A stretch of 64,000 nucleotides of DNA, from positions 51,220 to 115,219 of the IMG/VR virus record IMGVR_UViG_3300030044_000014. The stretch is one strand, 5' to 3'. Every line of letters begins with the position of its first letter. Within the stretch, counting starts at the first letter, position 1. This document shows, in pieces, positions 34,791 to 43,816 of the stretch. The stretch comes from a virus. The position numbers and the translations under genes were made by a program. A model generated the notes under the pieces. That model did not search any database, was not told the DNA's origin, and worked only from the letters and a program-made list of their open reading frames with translations.

Positions 34791-36297
34791 ACAATTTCGC
34801 CTTATGCAGGCAATTTTGCACGGCAAAATTGATGCTTCAAGATCTCCAAGGGGGGTTCCACCAAAATCTGTAGCGGCGAAGTATACTTCGCCAGGCGCTG
34901 GAGCAAGTGAACAGCATGGTGAAGACCGTGGTGGTTCTTGGGGTGCTAAACATCACGAAAAAGCTAAATCTAAAGTCAAAGAAGCCCGCAAGGAACGCAA
35001 GAAATCTAAGAAAGATTTAAAGAAGTCTTTTGAAGATCACTATGAAGGTCATGCAGCTGCATCTATTGTCATGAACGACAATAATCAGATCCTTCTTGGT
35101 CGCCACTCTACTGGCGGCATGGCATTTCCTGGCGGCCACATGGATATGGCAGACGGCAGTACTGAGATTACAGCTCTTCGCGAACTTAAAGAAGAAGCTG
35201 GTATCACCGGTCGCAACCCCACTAAGGTGTGGTCTGGGAAGTTGAACGGCAACAAGTGCGATGTGTACTTGGTTGAGTCATTTACTGGTGAACCAAAGTC
35301 TACTAAAGAGTTAAAAGATCCTCGCTGGGTCGACGTTGAAGATATCCCTTGGGATGACTTGCGTGACTGCTGCCACGAGCCATTAGAAAATTTTGTTCGT
35401 ACTAAGATGCTCAAGTCTCTGCAAGGAATGATTGCAATTGAAAAGCTTGAGAAGAACATCATTCGTCAGCGTGCTGATGCAGTGATGGAAGTTACTCACG
35501 GTGATGCTCTGCGTCTTGTCGGTAACGGCATGTTCCGTAAACTTCGTTCTGAAGTGAAGGGCATGAAAGATGAGGACTTCAAAGACTTCCACATCGACAC
35601 ACATAAAGTTACTATCCGTCGCCACATGAGCGATGTATACTCTGGACGCGTCGAAGACGGTCACAAAGTCGTTTATCAGTTTACAAACAAGAGCTTACCA
35701 GAACTTACTGCCGCTCTTATGTCTGTATTCGAGTGGTATGTTCCTGAGGATGAAGATTTCCTCAATGACGTACACGACGACGCCTTAGATGACGATGTTA
35801 TTCATGGTGGGGTTCAGAACCTCATTGAGAATTACAAGCGCCACAACATCGGCAACATCTATCAAGAGATGGAAACTATTCGCGAGCAGATTCGCAATGG
35901 TATGGCCGTTGACTTGCAACAAGTTGAAGCCCGCATCATGAAACTCTTCGATAAACTAGAAGAAGTAGTCCATGATGTGAGTGATAAACACAACCATCTC
36001 GTCGAGATGGCCGGATCAGAGATCGATGAACTTGAGAGCAAACTTCGTGCGTTGCAGAGCAAGATCGATGACATGGGTAAAGGTCCTGAGACTGTTACTG
36101 CTTACAGCTCTTCACGTCCTAACGTCGCCCAGATCCATGACGACAGTTATCCTTATCTTCCGCGCCCTCAAGTTGAGATCTCTCCGAACGGAGCTATTAA
36201 AATTAGCTTCGGTACTGACTGGACTGACCTTGAGAAACAGAACTTTCTGCATGATATGCGTGCGAAGGTTGTGAAGCGCGAGAAGATAAATGGTTAA
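34768..36297 (+). CDS. Nudix-domain fusion protein, 509 aa
   Basis: GTG start after GAGG. Residues 1-35 (RKQFRLMQAILHGK) resemble small phage proteins near head genes; ~90-215 is a Nudix fold with FPGGHMDM and REL KEEAGI box residues, but the box has one extra residue and Gly where Glu is usual, so catalysis is uncertain. The C-terminal ~290 residues include acidic and coiled-coil stretches (~400-440). A virion role or an assembly factor is likely from position. Next gene begins 8 nt before its stop. Confidence 0.72.
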   Translation: MPTAVSRKQFRLMQAILHGKIDASRSPRGVPPKSVAAKYTSPGAGASEQHGEDRGGSWGAKHHEKAKSKVKEARKERKKSKKDLKKSFEDHYEGHAAASIVMNDNNQILLGRHSTGGMAFPGGHMDMADGSTEITALRELKEEAGITGRNPTKVWSGKLNGNKCDVYLVESFTGEPKSTKELKDPRWVDVEDIPWDDLRDCCHEPLENFVRTKMLKSLQGMIAIEKLEKNIIRQRADAVMEVTHGDALRLVGNGMFRKLRSEVKGMKDEDFKDFHIDTHKVTIRRHMSDVYSGRVEDGHKVVYQFTNKSLPELTAALMSVFEWYVPEDEDFLNDVHDDALDDDVIHGGVQNLIENYKRHNIGNIYQEMETIREQIRNGMAVDLQQVEARIMKLFDKLEEVVHDVSDKHNHLVEMAGSEIDELESKLRALQSKIDDMGKGPETVTAYSSSRPNVAQIHDDSYPYLPRPQVEISPNGAIKISFGTDWTDLEKQNFLHDMRAKVVKREKING

Positions 36298-36934
36298 CAT
36301 ATATCTTGAACTTGAACGCTTAAAAGTTACTCTACGCAACAAAGGTATGGACGAAGATTTCGTTAATACTGTAGTTGATAAAGCTGAAGCTGAGATAAAT
36401 GATCGGCTATCGGAACAGATGTCTAATGCCATGGAGAATGCCATCCAGTCTGGTATGCAGAAGAAGTCTGCCGACTTCATTAATGACTTACGTCCTGCTC
36501 CTGGTGCATTTCAATTGGAGACTGCTTCGGGAAATACTGACTTCTCAGAACCACCCATGCCCATGCTCGATAGGCTTCTTGCCTCTGGTGCTAAGCCAAT
36601 GAAGGATGGATCTGGTATTTATAAGATCATCCCAGTTGGTGCTCCTAGTAAGACGCCTAGACCTTCTGTAGCCAGTAATATCTTTGAGGCTCAGAAAGCA
36701 ATAGCGGCCGAAAGGTATGAAACGGCATTAGCTCAGTATAATAAGGTGAAGCCAAAGGGATCCAAGGTAGAATTTAGGACCGTAACCAGTAAGCAGAATA
36801 GAGCAACACAGTGGATCCTACCAGCTAAAGATAAGGACTTCACTGAGGATCTCAAGTCAATTAATGCGCTCTTAGATGAGTCTCATGATGACATAGTAAT
36901 GAGTATAATAAGAGAATATGAGGAAAACTTCTAG
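36290..36934 (+). CDS. Putative structural or assembly protein, 214 aa
   Basis: Helical N-terminus with Gln/Asn-rich segment (SEQMSNAMENAIQSGMQ), Pro-rich middle, basic patch (KPKGSKVEFRTV) and an acidic end. No family recognised. Cotranscribed with the Nudix-fusion gene. Confidence 0.6.
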   Translation: MVNIYLELERLKVTLRNKGMDEDFVNTVVDKAEAEINDRLSEQMSNAMENAIQSGMQKKSADFINDLRPAPGAFQLETASGNTDFSEPPMPMLDRLLASGAKPMKDGSGIYKIIPVGAPSKTPRPSVASNIFEAQKAIAAERYETALAQYNKVKPKGSKVEFRTVTSKQNRATQWILPAKDKDFTEDLKSINALLDESHDDIVMSIIREYEENF

Positions 36935-37509
36935 TGAAGACATGTAGCAAATGTAAGCAAATTAAAGTTAAAGAAGAATTTGGTAAACATAAGAATGGGA
37001 AAAATGGATTAGATTCGAGATGTAAAACATGTTTAACTCAATACAGAAAGAGCATGGTTGCAAACTCTAATGTTAGAAATAAAGCATGGTATGAGGCAAA
37101 CAAGGATCGAAAATCCTTATATAACAAAATCTGGAAAGAAGCAAACTTAGAACATCTTAGTGATTATAACAGCGTATACCAAACAAATAGATATAAAACT
37201 GACATAGAGTACAAACTAAAAGTAAGTTTAAGATCTAGGCTAAATAAGGCAATTAGTGGTAATTATAAGTCTGGTTCTGCTGTAGAGGATTTAGGGTGCA
37301 CAATTGACGAATTAAAAGTTCATCTCGAGGTACAATTTAAGTCAGGCATGAGTTGGGATAACCATGGTAGATTTGGTTGGCACATTGACCATATAGATCC
37401 GCTTACCGCATTTGACTTAACTGATCCAGTTCAAGTAAAGACAGCATGCAATTTTAAGAATCTTCAACCCTTGTGGTGGAAAGAAAACATCTTGAAAGGT
37501 GGAGCTTAA
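36934..37509 (+). CDS. HNH homing endonuclease
   Basis: 191 residues, GTG start overlapping the previous stop (TAGTG). N-terminal finger CSKCKQIKVKEEF and CKTC, then FGWHIDHIDPLTAFDL and NFKNLQPLWWKEN. Sibling of 32767. AT-rich insertion between two structural genes. Confidence 0.88.
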   Translation: MKTCSKCKQIKVKEEFGKHKNGKNGLDSRCKTCLTQYRKSMVANSNVRNKAWYEANKDRKSLYNKIWKEANLEHLSDYNSVYQTNRYKTDIEYKLKVSLRSRLNKAISGNYKSGSAVEDLGCTIDELKVHLEVQFKSGMSWDNHGRFGWHIDHIDPLTAFDLTDPVQVKTACNFKNLQPLWWKENILKGGA

Positions 37510-37510
37510 T

Positions 37511-38254
37511 ATGAGTTTTTGTATGCCGGAGATCGTCGTTGAGAAAGTGCTTGAGTACGGCATTAAAGAACTGCGCAACAACAAACGTGCATTCTACGAC
37601 CTGTTCGCTCAGTTCACGCAAGATGAACTTAATTTAGACTATGGTCCCAAGTACTTAGACGACATCTGGAAGTGGTTCAGCACCACCAAGATTCCGGTCG
37701 TAAAGGCCTGGTCGTTCAATACCCAAGTTATCCCCTGCATCTCGGTTCACTTAGCTAACGAGACTGAGGATGAGAGCAAGGCCTCTATCGGCGACATCGC
37801 TGGTGACTTTGGTGGATTCGCTGAAATCAACACTGGGGTGTTCACTGTTATGGTGGACATCGGTATCCATGCCAACAAGGCTGGCGACCACGTTCTCTGG
37901 CTGTATTACATTGTTGCTTATATCCTGTTCAAACATAAGCTTATGGCTCATCGCCTGGGCTTGAAGCTCCATACGTTCTCTGCTTCTGATTACAACAAGG
38001 AACAGACTAAGATGACAGATAATATCTGGACTCGCTGGGTTCGCTTCCGTTGCACTACAGAGAACTTTTGGGAAGCTGAGCCTTTCAAAGAGATTTTGGC
38101 CATCAATACTGACCCCGCGGTCGGACTGGTTCCATCTGAGGATATCGCAGCCAGCATGGACGTTGATTTGACTAAGGTTAATAGAACAGAGAACCAAGGA
38201 ATCAAAGTCGACCGTATTGGCGACTTAGATGATTCAGAAGATTTAGAGACTTAA
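37511..38254 (+). CDS. Putative tail-completion or sheath-terminator protein, 247 aa
   Basis: Start at MSFCMPE follows AAGGTGGAG. Mixed alpha/beta chain with IPCISVHLANETEDE and FTVMVDIGIHANK, a pattern like phage tail terminator proteins; the C-terminal ~45 residues are polar. Position just before the sheath gene fits, but the family assignment is inference. Confidence 0.55.
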   Translation: MSFCMPEIVVEKVLEYGIKELRNNKRAFYDLFAQFTQDELNLDYGPKYLDDIWKWFSTTKIPVVKAWSFNTQVIPCISVHLANETEDESKASIGDIAGDFGGFAEINTGVFTVMVDIGIHANKAGDHVLWLYYIVAYILFKHKLMAHRLGLKLHTFSASDYNKEQTKMTDNIWTRWVRFRCTTENFWEAEPFKEILAINTDPAVGLVPSEDIAASMDVDLTKVNRTENQGIKVDRIGDLDDSEDLET

Positions 38255-38292
38255 GTGGTATATCCAGTTAAAATAGAGAGTAAGGAGCTTAT

Positions 38293-38571
38293 ATGAGCAA
38301 AAAGTGGAAACACAGAGATAAAGACGGACGCGAGGTCATTGAAGACGTCGCCGATGATGCAGTCATTGCTGAAGAATCAGCTCCTGAAGAAGTCATCGAA
38401 ATTCCGATGGTTGACTTCGATGGATGGTATGGTGCACGTCGCAGCCGTATCCCTGTTCATCACCATAAAGAGATTTTGAAGGCTGATTTCAAAGCCCGCA
38501 AAATGCCGGTTATGGGTACGATGGCACAGTTTGATGAAATGTTGAAACTATATGGTGTGAAGCTAGCATAA
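38293..38571 (+). CDS. Small acidic-N-terminus protein, 92 aa
   Basis: AAGGAGC ribosome site. Acidic first half then FDGWYGARRSRIPVHHHKEIL. Small genes of this kind often precede sheath genes; role unknown. Confidence 0.6.
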   Translation: MSKKWKHRDKDGREVIEDVADDAVIAEESAPEEVIEIPMVDFDGWYGARRSRIPVHHHKEILKADFKARKMPVMGTMAQFDEMLKLYGVKLA

Positions 38572-38590
38572 TTCTAGCTAAGCATCTATG

Positions 38591-38600
38591 TTATAATTGG
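38591..38600 (+). promoter_or_regulatory. TATAAT promoter before the tail sheath gene
   Basis: GTTATAATTG about 40 nt before the sheath ATG, with CAGGAGAC as ribosome site between. Confidence 0.45.
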
Positions 38601-38634
38601 GTGAGATACATACTTGACTCAGGAGACTTAACAC

Positions 38635-40875
38635 ATGGCAATTAATGTAAGCTTTAATGGTGCTACCATTTACAAACCAGGTGCTTACTCACAAGTAGAG
38701 ATTGATCTCGGCGGAGGCTTCCCGTTAAGCCCTACCGGAATCATCGCTCTCTTTGGAGAAGCAGACGCGGGTGCTCCTGGCTCCGCAGAACCGAATCTTG
38801 CAAACAACGTTTTCGGTCCAGATCAATACAACCAAATTTTGGCTAAGTACGGTTCTGGTAACATCGTTGATGCATGTAACTTCTTGTTTGCTCCGGGCGC
38901 TGATGGCGCAATTCCGGGTGGCGCACAAGCTGTGTACATCTACAAGACAAACGCTTCTACTCAAGCAACGCTTGATCCGATTGCTGCTGGCGCAACTCCT
39001 TTCGGAATGTTGCAGTCACAAGCATACGGCGTCGGAGGTAACCTTGTTACTTTCAAAAACACTATCACTCCAGAAGGACAAGCTGTTCTGACGAGCGCTG
39101 TTATCACTTTCCCTGTTGTTGTTACAACCGGAACAAATGATACTCTCGCTTACTCGTTGAACGGTGGTGCTCCTGCTACTGCGACTGTTGCTGCTGACTC
39201 TTACGCTTCTGCTGCTGCTCTTGCTACGGCATTGAACACTGCACTCGGCGCAAACACTATGGTTGCTGCTGCTGGAACTGTAGCTAACACAATCACTTTG
39301 ACTCAAGCAATTGCTTCGAACCCACAACGTAATGGTTACGGTCGTTCGATGCAGCTTGGTTCAGGAAACATCAGCACAAGCATCGGACTTTCGTCTAACG
39401 CTTTCGCTGCTGCTGCTTCTGAGCCTATGGCTACTCTGGTTGTTGCAAACCCTGTTTCGACTCTTACTGAGAGCGCAACTGTTGGTGGAGACATTCCTTT
39501 GTCGATCGGTCGTTCTGCAACTGGTGGCGTAACTGCTGCTTCAGTTACTATCGGAGCTACTGCGATCACGCTGACTCAAACTGGTGCTACTCCTGCTTCG
39601 TACAGCCTCCCAATCGCTAACTTCCCTTCTATTCAGTCTGTTGCTTCTTTCATCAACACTCTGTCAGGATGGAGTGCTTCAGTAGAGAGCGTTCAAATCG
39701 GTCTTCAACCGATCACTGTTCTCGACCAAGTTTCAGCTGTTGGCGCTTTGTACAGCGGCGCAACTGCTCAACAACCTGCTCGCATCAAAATGGATGCAAG
39801 TGAAGTTGTTGGCTTCTTCGCTGCAAGCACACAAGTTAACCTGGTTCCTTCGGTTTCTGCTTCGCAAACTGCAGTAAAAACTGTTGGTCTTCCAGATCAA
39901 CAAGGCGTTCCAAACGCTCTCTACCTCACTGGTGGAGTTCTTGGAGCAACTGCTTCTGCTGACATCGTTAACGCATTGAGCAAGTTTGAGAAATTCCGCG
40001 TTAACGCGGTTGTTCCTTTGTTCTCGCGTGATGCTTCACAAGACATCCTTGATGAAGTTACTGACCCGTCTTCGACTTACACTATTGCTGCTGTTCACCA
40101 AGCTGTGAAAACTCACTGCTCGTTGATGGCGACTACTAAGAAAAAGTCTGAGCGTCAAGGTTACTTGTCGATGAAGGACACGTACGCAAACTGTAAATCT
40201 GAGATCGCTACTACTGCTGACGCACGTCAACAGATGGTCATCCAAGATATCCGTCAAGCTGATTCTGCTGGTAACATCCAGTGGTTCCAACCTTGGGCTG
40301 GAGCTTGTTTGCTCGCTGGTGCTCGCGGCGGTTCGCCTGTCGGTAACCCGATGACATTCAAATATTTCAACATGTCTGGTATCCGCCAGACTGGTCAATT
40401 GCTCTCGACTGCTGAGCAGAACATTGTTATCGACTTCGATCCAGATGTCGCATACGATGACGCTATCCAAAATGGCGTTACGTTCTGGGAAGCACCACAA
40501 ACTGGTGGATTCCGCCTCGTTGTCGATAACACGACCTACGGTAAAGATGGAAACTGGGTATACAACCGTGCCCACGTTCTCTACGCTTCCGATGTCCTTG
40601 CTTATGACTTCCGTAACCAATTAGAGAACATCTACATTGGTCTGAAGAACACTGTGAACGCTGTCGAAGTTCAATCGACTTGCGCAGCTATCTTGGCTAC
40701 TTACCTGGCACAAGGAATCACGGTTTCTACTTCTGACGCGAAAAACGGCTACAAAGCCCTTGTAGTTCAGATCAACGGAAACACGATCAATGTATCGGTA
40801 ACTGTTAAGCTTGTTGAAGGTATCGACTTTATCTTGGCTAACATCACTCTGCAAAGAGCTAGTTCGTCAACATAA
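38635..40875 (+). CDS. Tail sheath protein, 746 aa
   Basis: N-terminal YKPGAYSQVEIDLGGG and GIIALFGEADAGAP, and a C-terminal domain with RQQMVIQD, DFDPDVAYDDAIQNG, VLAYDFRNQLENIYIG match contractile-tail sheath proteins. It forms the outer tail tube that contracts during injection. A central Ala/Thr-rich insertion (~150-330) is probably a surface domain. Strong ribosome site. An intrinsic terminator follows the stop. Confidence 0.93.
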   Translation: MAINVSFNGATIYKPGAYSQVEIDLGGGFPLSPTGIIALFGEADAGAPGSAEPNLANNVFGPDQYNQILAKYGSGNIVDACNFLFAPGADGAIPGGAQAVYIYKTNASTQATLDPIAAGATPFGMLQSQAYGVGGNLVTFKNTITPEGQAVLTSAVITFPVVVTTGTNDTLAYSLNGGAPATATVAADSYASAAALATALNTALGANTMVAAAGTVANTITLTQAIASNPQRNGYGRSMQLGSGNISTSIGLSSNAFAAAASEPMATLVVANPVSTLTESATVGGDIPLSIGRSATGGVTAASVTIGATAITLTQTGATPASYSLPIANFPSIQSVASFINTLSGWSASVESVQIGLQPITVLDQVSAVGALYSGATAQQPARIKMDASEVVGFFAASTQVNLVPSVSASQTAVKTVGLPDQQGVPNALYLTGGVLGATASADIVNALSKFEKFRVNAVVPLFSRDASQDILDEVTDPSSTYTIAAVHQAVKTHCSLMATTKKKSERQGYLSMKDTYANCKSEIATTADARQQMVIQDIRQADSAGNIQWFQPWAGACLLAGARGGSPVGNPMTFKYFNMSGIRQTGQLLSTAEQNIVIDFDPDVAYDDAIQNGVTFWEAPQTGGFRLVVDNTTYGKDGNWVYNRAHVLYASDVLAYDFRNQLENIYIGLKNTVNAVEVQSTCAAILATYLAQGITVSTSDAKNGYKALVVQINGNTINVSVTVKLVEGIDFILANITLQRASSST

Positions 40876-40899
40876 TCAAGACTCTGAGTTAGTATCTAG

Positions 40900-40932
40900 A
40901 AGGCCCGGTGGAAACACTGGGCCTTTTTCTTT
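40900..40932 (+). terminator. Intrinsic terminator after the tail sheath gene
   Basis: AAGGCCCGGTG - GAAA - CACTGGGCCTT, an 11-bp stem with one G-T pair and GAAA loop, followed by TTTTCTTTTCTT. Confidence 0.88.
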
Positions 40933-40950
40933 TCTTAACTTAGTTTGGTG

Positions 40951-40965
40951 TATAGTATTCTCATG
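40951..40965 (+). promoter_or_regulatory. TATAGT box 6 nt before an ATG upstream of the tail-tube gene
   Basis: TATAGT-ATTCTC-ATG opens a 40-codon frame (40963-41085) overlapping the tube gene start in another frame. It may be a translated leader or the first base of the tube message. Confidence 0.4.
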
Positions 40966-41030
40966 GGTTGCATAGTGCAGCCTCAAAAAATGGATGGTAC
41001 TGGTCAACCACAAGACCAAAAGGAAAAAGT

Positions 41031-41594
41031 ATGGCAGCAAAGATGCCCTCATTTATCACAGGTGCGAATGCGAAGATTAAAGTAGGCGGTAAGACGTTTG
41101 CTTATGCTTCGGATGTCTCTTATCAAGTATCGGTAGACACCATTCCGATCGAAACTATGGGTCGTTACGAAGCAGTGTCGAACGAACCGGTTAACTACTC
41201 TGTTGCAGGAGAGTTAAGCGTTGTTCGTTATACCGCTATCGCAAACCAAAACGGTATGCCCGGAACGAACTCGACTGGTAACGGTCTTGGTGAAGTTAAC
41301 TACACTACTGGCGGAAACGGCAGTTTTGAAATTAACCCAGGTAACATTTTGCTTTCGCAAACATGGGACCTCGCCGTATTCCAAAAAACACAGACTGGCG
41401 CAACGGCTGGTGGCGGAACTGCTCAGGTTACTGATGCTGTTCAGTTCATCACGATCGCTGACTGCCGTTTCAACCGTAAGAGCGCAGCGTTGAACAAACG
41501 CGGTATCTTGGTTGATCGTCTTTCGTTCGTTGGAATTCTTGCTAGTGACGACAGCTTCGAAGCGTCGAACTCTGGCGATACAGACTTGTCGTAA
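41031..41594 (+). CDS. Tail tube protein, paralogue 1, 187 aa
   Basis: FITGANAKIKVGGKTFAYASDVSY and SVAGELSVVRYT define a family repeated in the next two genes. Size, position right after the sheath and beta-rich content fit the inner tail tube. Start at 41031 has AAAAGGA upstream. Confidence 0.82.
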   Translation: MAAKMPSFITGANAKIKVGGKTFAYASDVSYQVSVDTIPIETMGRYEAVSNEPVNYSVAGELSVVRYTAIANQNGMPGTNSTGNGLGEVNYTTGGNGSFEINPGNILLSQTWDLAVFQKTQTGATAGGGTAQVTDAVQFITIADCRFNRKSAALNKRGILVDRLSFVGILASDDSFEASNSGDTDLS

Positions 41595-41612
41595 TTTTAA
41601 GGAGCAGTACGG

Positions 41613-42296
41613 ATGGCCGCAGTTCGCCCATTCTTCATTACAGGTGCTAACGCAAAGGTTGTCTTGAACGGCAAGACTATGGCCTTCTGTACTGATCTCT
41701 CTTACTCTGTATCTATTCTCACTCAAACACCCAAAATTCTTGGGATGTACGAAGGCTCGTCAGTCGAGCCTCTCGGTTACTCTGTGACTGGCTCCTTCAC
41801 AGTAATTCGCTACGCTAAAGATGCTCACTCGAACATTGGTGCAGTAGCTCCTGGCTTGATCACTCCTAACGATGCTGGTAACGGTATTGGTAACTGGGGC
41901 GCAGCTTGGGGCGGCGGACTTGGAAGCTTCCTCGCTGCTAACGGCGTAGGAAATGATGGTCGTCCAAACGAGAACATGGACCCAAGCAAGCTTCAAAACG
42001 GTACTACTTTTGACATTCAAGTTTATCAGAAGATTCCAGCTCCTCAAAACAGCTCTTCAACTGATCAACAGCTCGGTAATGATGTCACTAATGTTCTTAA
42101 TGCAATTACCGGCGATTCAACACAGACTGGAAACATCATTGGTGTGGCCAATCTTCGTTCTTGCAGAATCACTCAAGCTGACTTTAGTATAACTAAAAAA
42201 GGCGCAGCGATTCAGCGTTTTAACTTTGTTGCTCTGTACGCAGACGAAGATAGCTTCGTAGCTAACTTCTCAGGTACTGGTCAACAAAATACTTGA
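41613..42296 (+). CDS. Tail tube protein, paralogue 2, 227 aa
   Basis: FFITGANAKVVLNGKTMAFCTDL and SVTGSFTVIRYAKD align with paralogue 1; it has ~40 extra residues in a Gly/Asn-rich loop (GNGIGNWGAAWGGGLGS). AAGGAGC ribosome site. Could be a tube variant or a distal-tube component. Confidence 0.75.
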   Translation: MAAVRPFFITGANAKVVLNGKTMAFCTDLSYSVSILTQTPKILGMYEGSSVEPLGYSVTGSFTVIRYAKDAHSNIGAVAPGLITPNDAGNGIGNWGAAWGGGLGSFLAANGVGNDGRPNENMDPSKLQNGTTFDIQVYQKIPAPQNSSSTDQQLGNDVTNVLNAITGDSTQTGNIIGVANLRSCRITQADFSITKKGAAIQRFNFVALYADEDSFVANFSGTGQQNT

Positions 42297-42303
42297 GGTT
42301 TAG

Positions 42304-42930
42304 ATGTCAGGTTTTAATAACCAACCAGGCTTAGTACAAGGACTCGCAGATAATCTAGCACAGAATATCTCTGGGATCATTTCTACAAAGCAGACAGCTA
42401 AATACGCTTCAGGTGCTCGTACTGTTCTGAAGATCAACGGAAAGCCATGCGGTTTCGCATTCGGCGTATCGTGGAGAATCAACACTACAGTATCTGAGAT
42501 CATGACTATCGATGATTACATGCCGGCAGAACTAGTTCCTCAGCGTATCAGCGTCGAAGGTACTATCAGTGCTTTGCATATTCCTGGACAAGGAGTTGGT
42601 GTACAGCTCTGGCAACCAGACGCTCTTAACTTCCTGTTCCAACAGTATATCACTATTGAAGTGCGTGACTCTGCAACAGATCAACTCTTATTCTTCACTG
42701 CACGGGCTATGATCACTAGCAGAGCAGAAGAACTTCGTGTTGACTCACTTGCCAATGTTACACTCAGTTTTAAAGCAATCGGCTTCCAAGACGAGCGCGT
42801 TCCTCAGCAAGCTGACGACGTTAATGGAGCTCAGCAAACGACTAGTGCGTTTGTTCTGCCTAACGTTCCTTCACGCCTTGACGAGATCCCGTTTAATCCG
42901 ACTTCTGGTGTTCCTACCCTTACTGCATAA
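42304..42930 (+). CDS. Tail tube-like protein, paralogue 3, 208 aa
   Basis: GARTVLKINGKPCGFAFGVSW and RISVEGTISALHIPG correspond to the same strands as in the other two, with an N-terminal ~30-residue extension. Probably a specialised tube-end or initiator protein. GAGG before the ATG. Confidence 0.7.
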   Translation: MSGFNNQPGLVQGLADNLAQNISGIISTKQTAKYASGARTVLKINGKPCGFAFGVSWRINTTVSEIMTIDDYMPAELVPQRISVEGTISALHIPGQGVGVQLWQPDALNFLFQQYITIEVRDSATDQLLFFTARAMITSRAEELRVDSLANVTLSFKAIGFQDERVPQQADDVNGAQQTTSAFVLPNVPSRLDEIPFNPTSGVPTLTA

Positions 42931-42978
42931 ACTTGCAGTTCTTAAGGTATAATGACTTCTATACGCTATAGGAGCATT

Positions 42979-43377
42979 ATGGACTTACCAAGTAAAGAAA
43001 AGACTTTTTCATTCGACCATACCGGTCTCGATACTGGTAAAGAATACAAAGGGCAGTTTACTGTCTTGTGTCTTCTTAACGTAGGCCAGAAGCACCAGCT
43101 CTCTCTTGAGAAGACGCGGCTTCTTGGAAACTATGCAACGCCAACTGATGACCTGGCTGGATTCGCAGTTATCCTGGCTAATCTTCGTGCTAAGATTGTT
43201 GATGCCCCCGAGTGGTGGAAGCAGTCACAAGGTGGCGCTACAATTGACGACGAAGACGCTCTTGTAACCTTATATCGTAAGCTAGAAGAAGCGGAGCTAC
43301 AATGGAAAGCCGATTTAAAAAAGAAGACGGAAGCGATCCCGGAACAACCGAAGAATCCAACGTCCTCGAATCCATAA
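42979..43377 (+). CDS. Tail assembly chaperone, gpG-like, 132 aa
   Basis: Start at 42979 follows TAGGAGC. Position between tube and tape measure, small size, and an overlapping downstream frame in -1 identify it as the gpG-type chaperone. Near its end the codons form a double slippery sequence (43314-43323). TATAAT lies ~30 nt upstream. Confidence 0.78.
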   Translation: MDLPSKEKTFSFDHTGLDTGKEYKGQFTVLCLLNVGQKHQLSLEKTRLLGNYATPTDDLAGFAVILANLRAKIVDAPEWWKQSQGGATIDDEDALVTLYRKLEEAELQWKADLKKKTEAIPEQPKNPTSSNP

Positions 43378-43814
43378 GAAAAATAGCTCAGTTTAATGCT
43401 AGATCACCACTAGATACAGAGGAGCAGTTATTACTGTTCCTTCAGTCGTGGTGGTCTAAGCTCTATAATCGTCCCCTCAAAGATCCCGTACTACTCTCAT
43501 ACACACTAGAAGAGCTCATTTATGAGTTCTATGACCGCATTGAGCGAGATAAAGCTGAACAAGAGCGTCTTGAGCAAGATGATGTTAAAATAGAAGTTGA
43601 GAAAGAGAAAGCTGATATGGATTGGGCAGAGCGGATGGAGCGTGAAGAACGCGAAGCCGAAATGCGCGAACAGGCAGCTAAGGCTAATCAGCCTACTCCA
43701 GATCCAACAAAAGATCCTGCCAACATCAAGTGGATGGAAGAGCAGATGGCCCAAGCGAAAGCTCAGTTTGGTCAGTCTTTTGGAGAAGACATAGACGAAA
43801 CGTTTGAGGATTAG
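43302..43814 (+). CDS. T-domain of gpGT tail assembly chaperone (made by -1 frameshift)
   Basis: Open in the -1 frame and overlapping gpG by 76 nt. Probably not started independently; joined to gpG at the slippery site to give a ~278-residue gpGT. A charged Glu/Lys/Arg-rich C-terminus follows FLQSWWSKLYNRPLKD. An ATG at 43302 exists without a clear ribosome site. Confidence 0.75.
   Translation: MESRFKKEDGSDPGTTEESNVLESIRKIAQFNARSPLDTEEQLLLFLQSWWSKLYNRPLKDPVLLSYTLEELIYEFYDRIERDKAEQERLEQDDVKIEVEKEKADMDWAERMEREEREAEMREQAAKANQPTPDPTKDPANIKWMEEQMAQAKAQFGQSFGEDIDETFED
43314..43323 (+). other. -1 ribosomal frameshift site
   Basis: In gpG frame the codons read T TTA AAA AAG, giving both T-TTA-AAA and A-AAA-AAG slippery heptamers, the latter the classical dnaX type. 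Frame and position match lambda-like gpG/gpGT. Confidence 0.8.
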
Positions 43815-43816
43815 AG

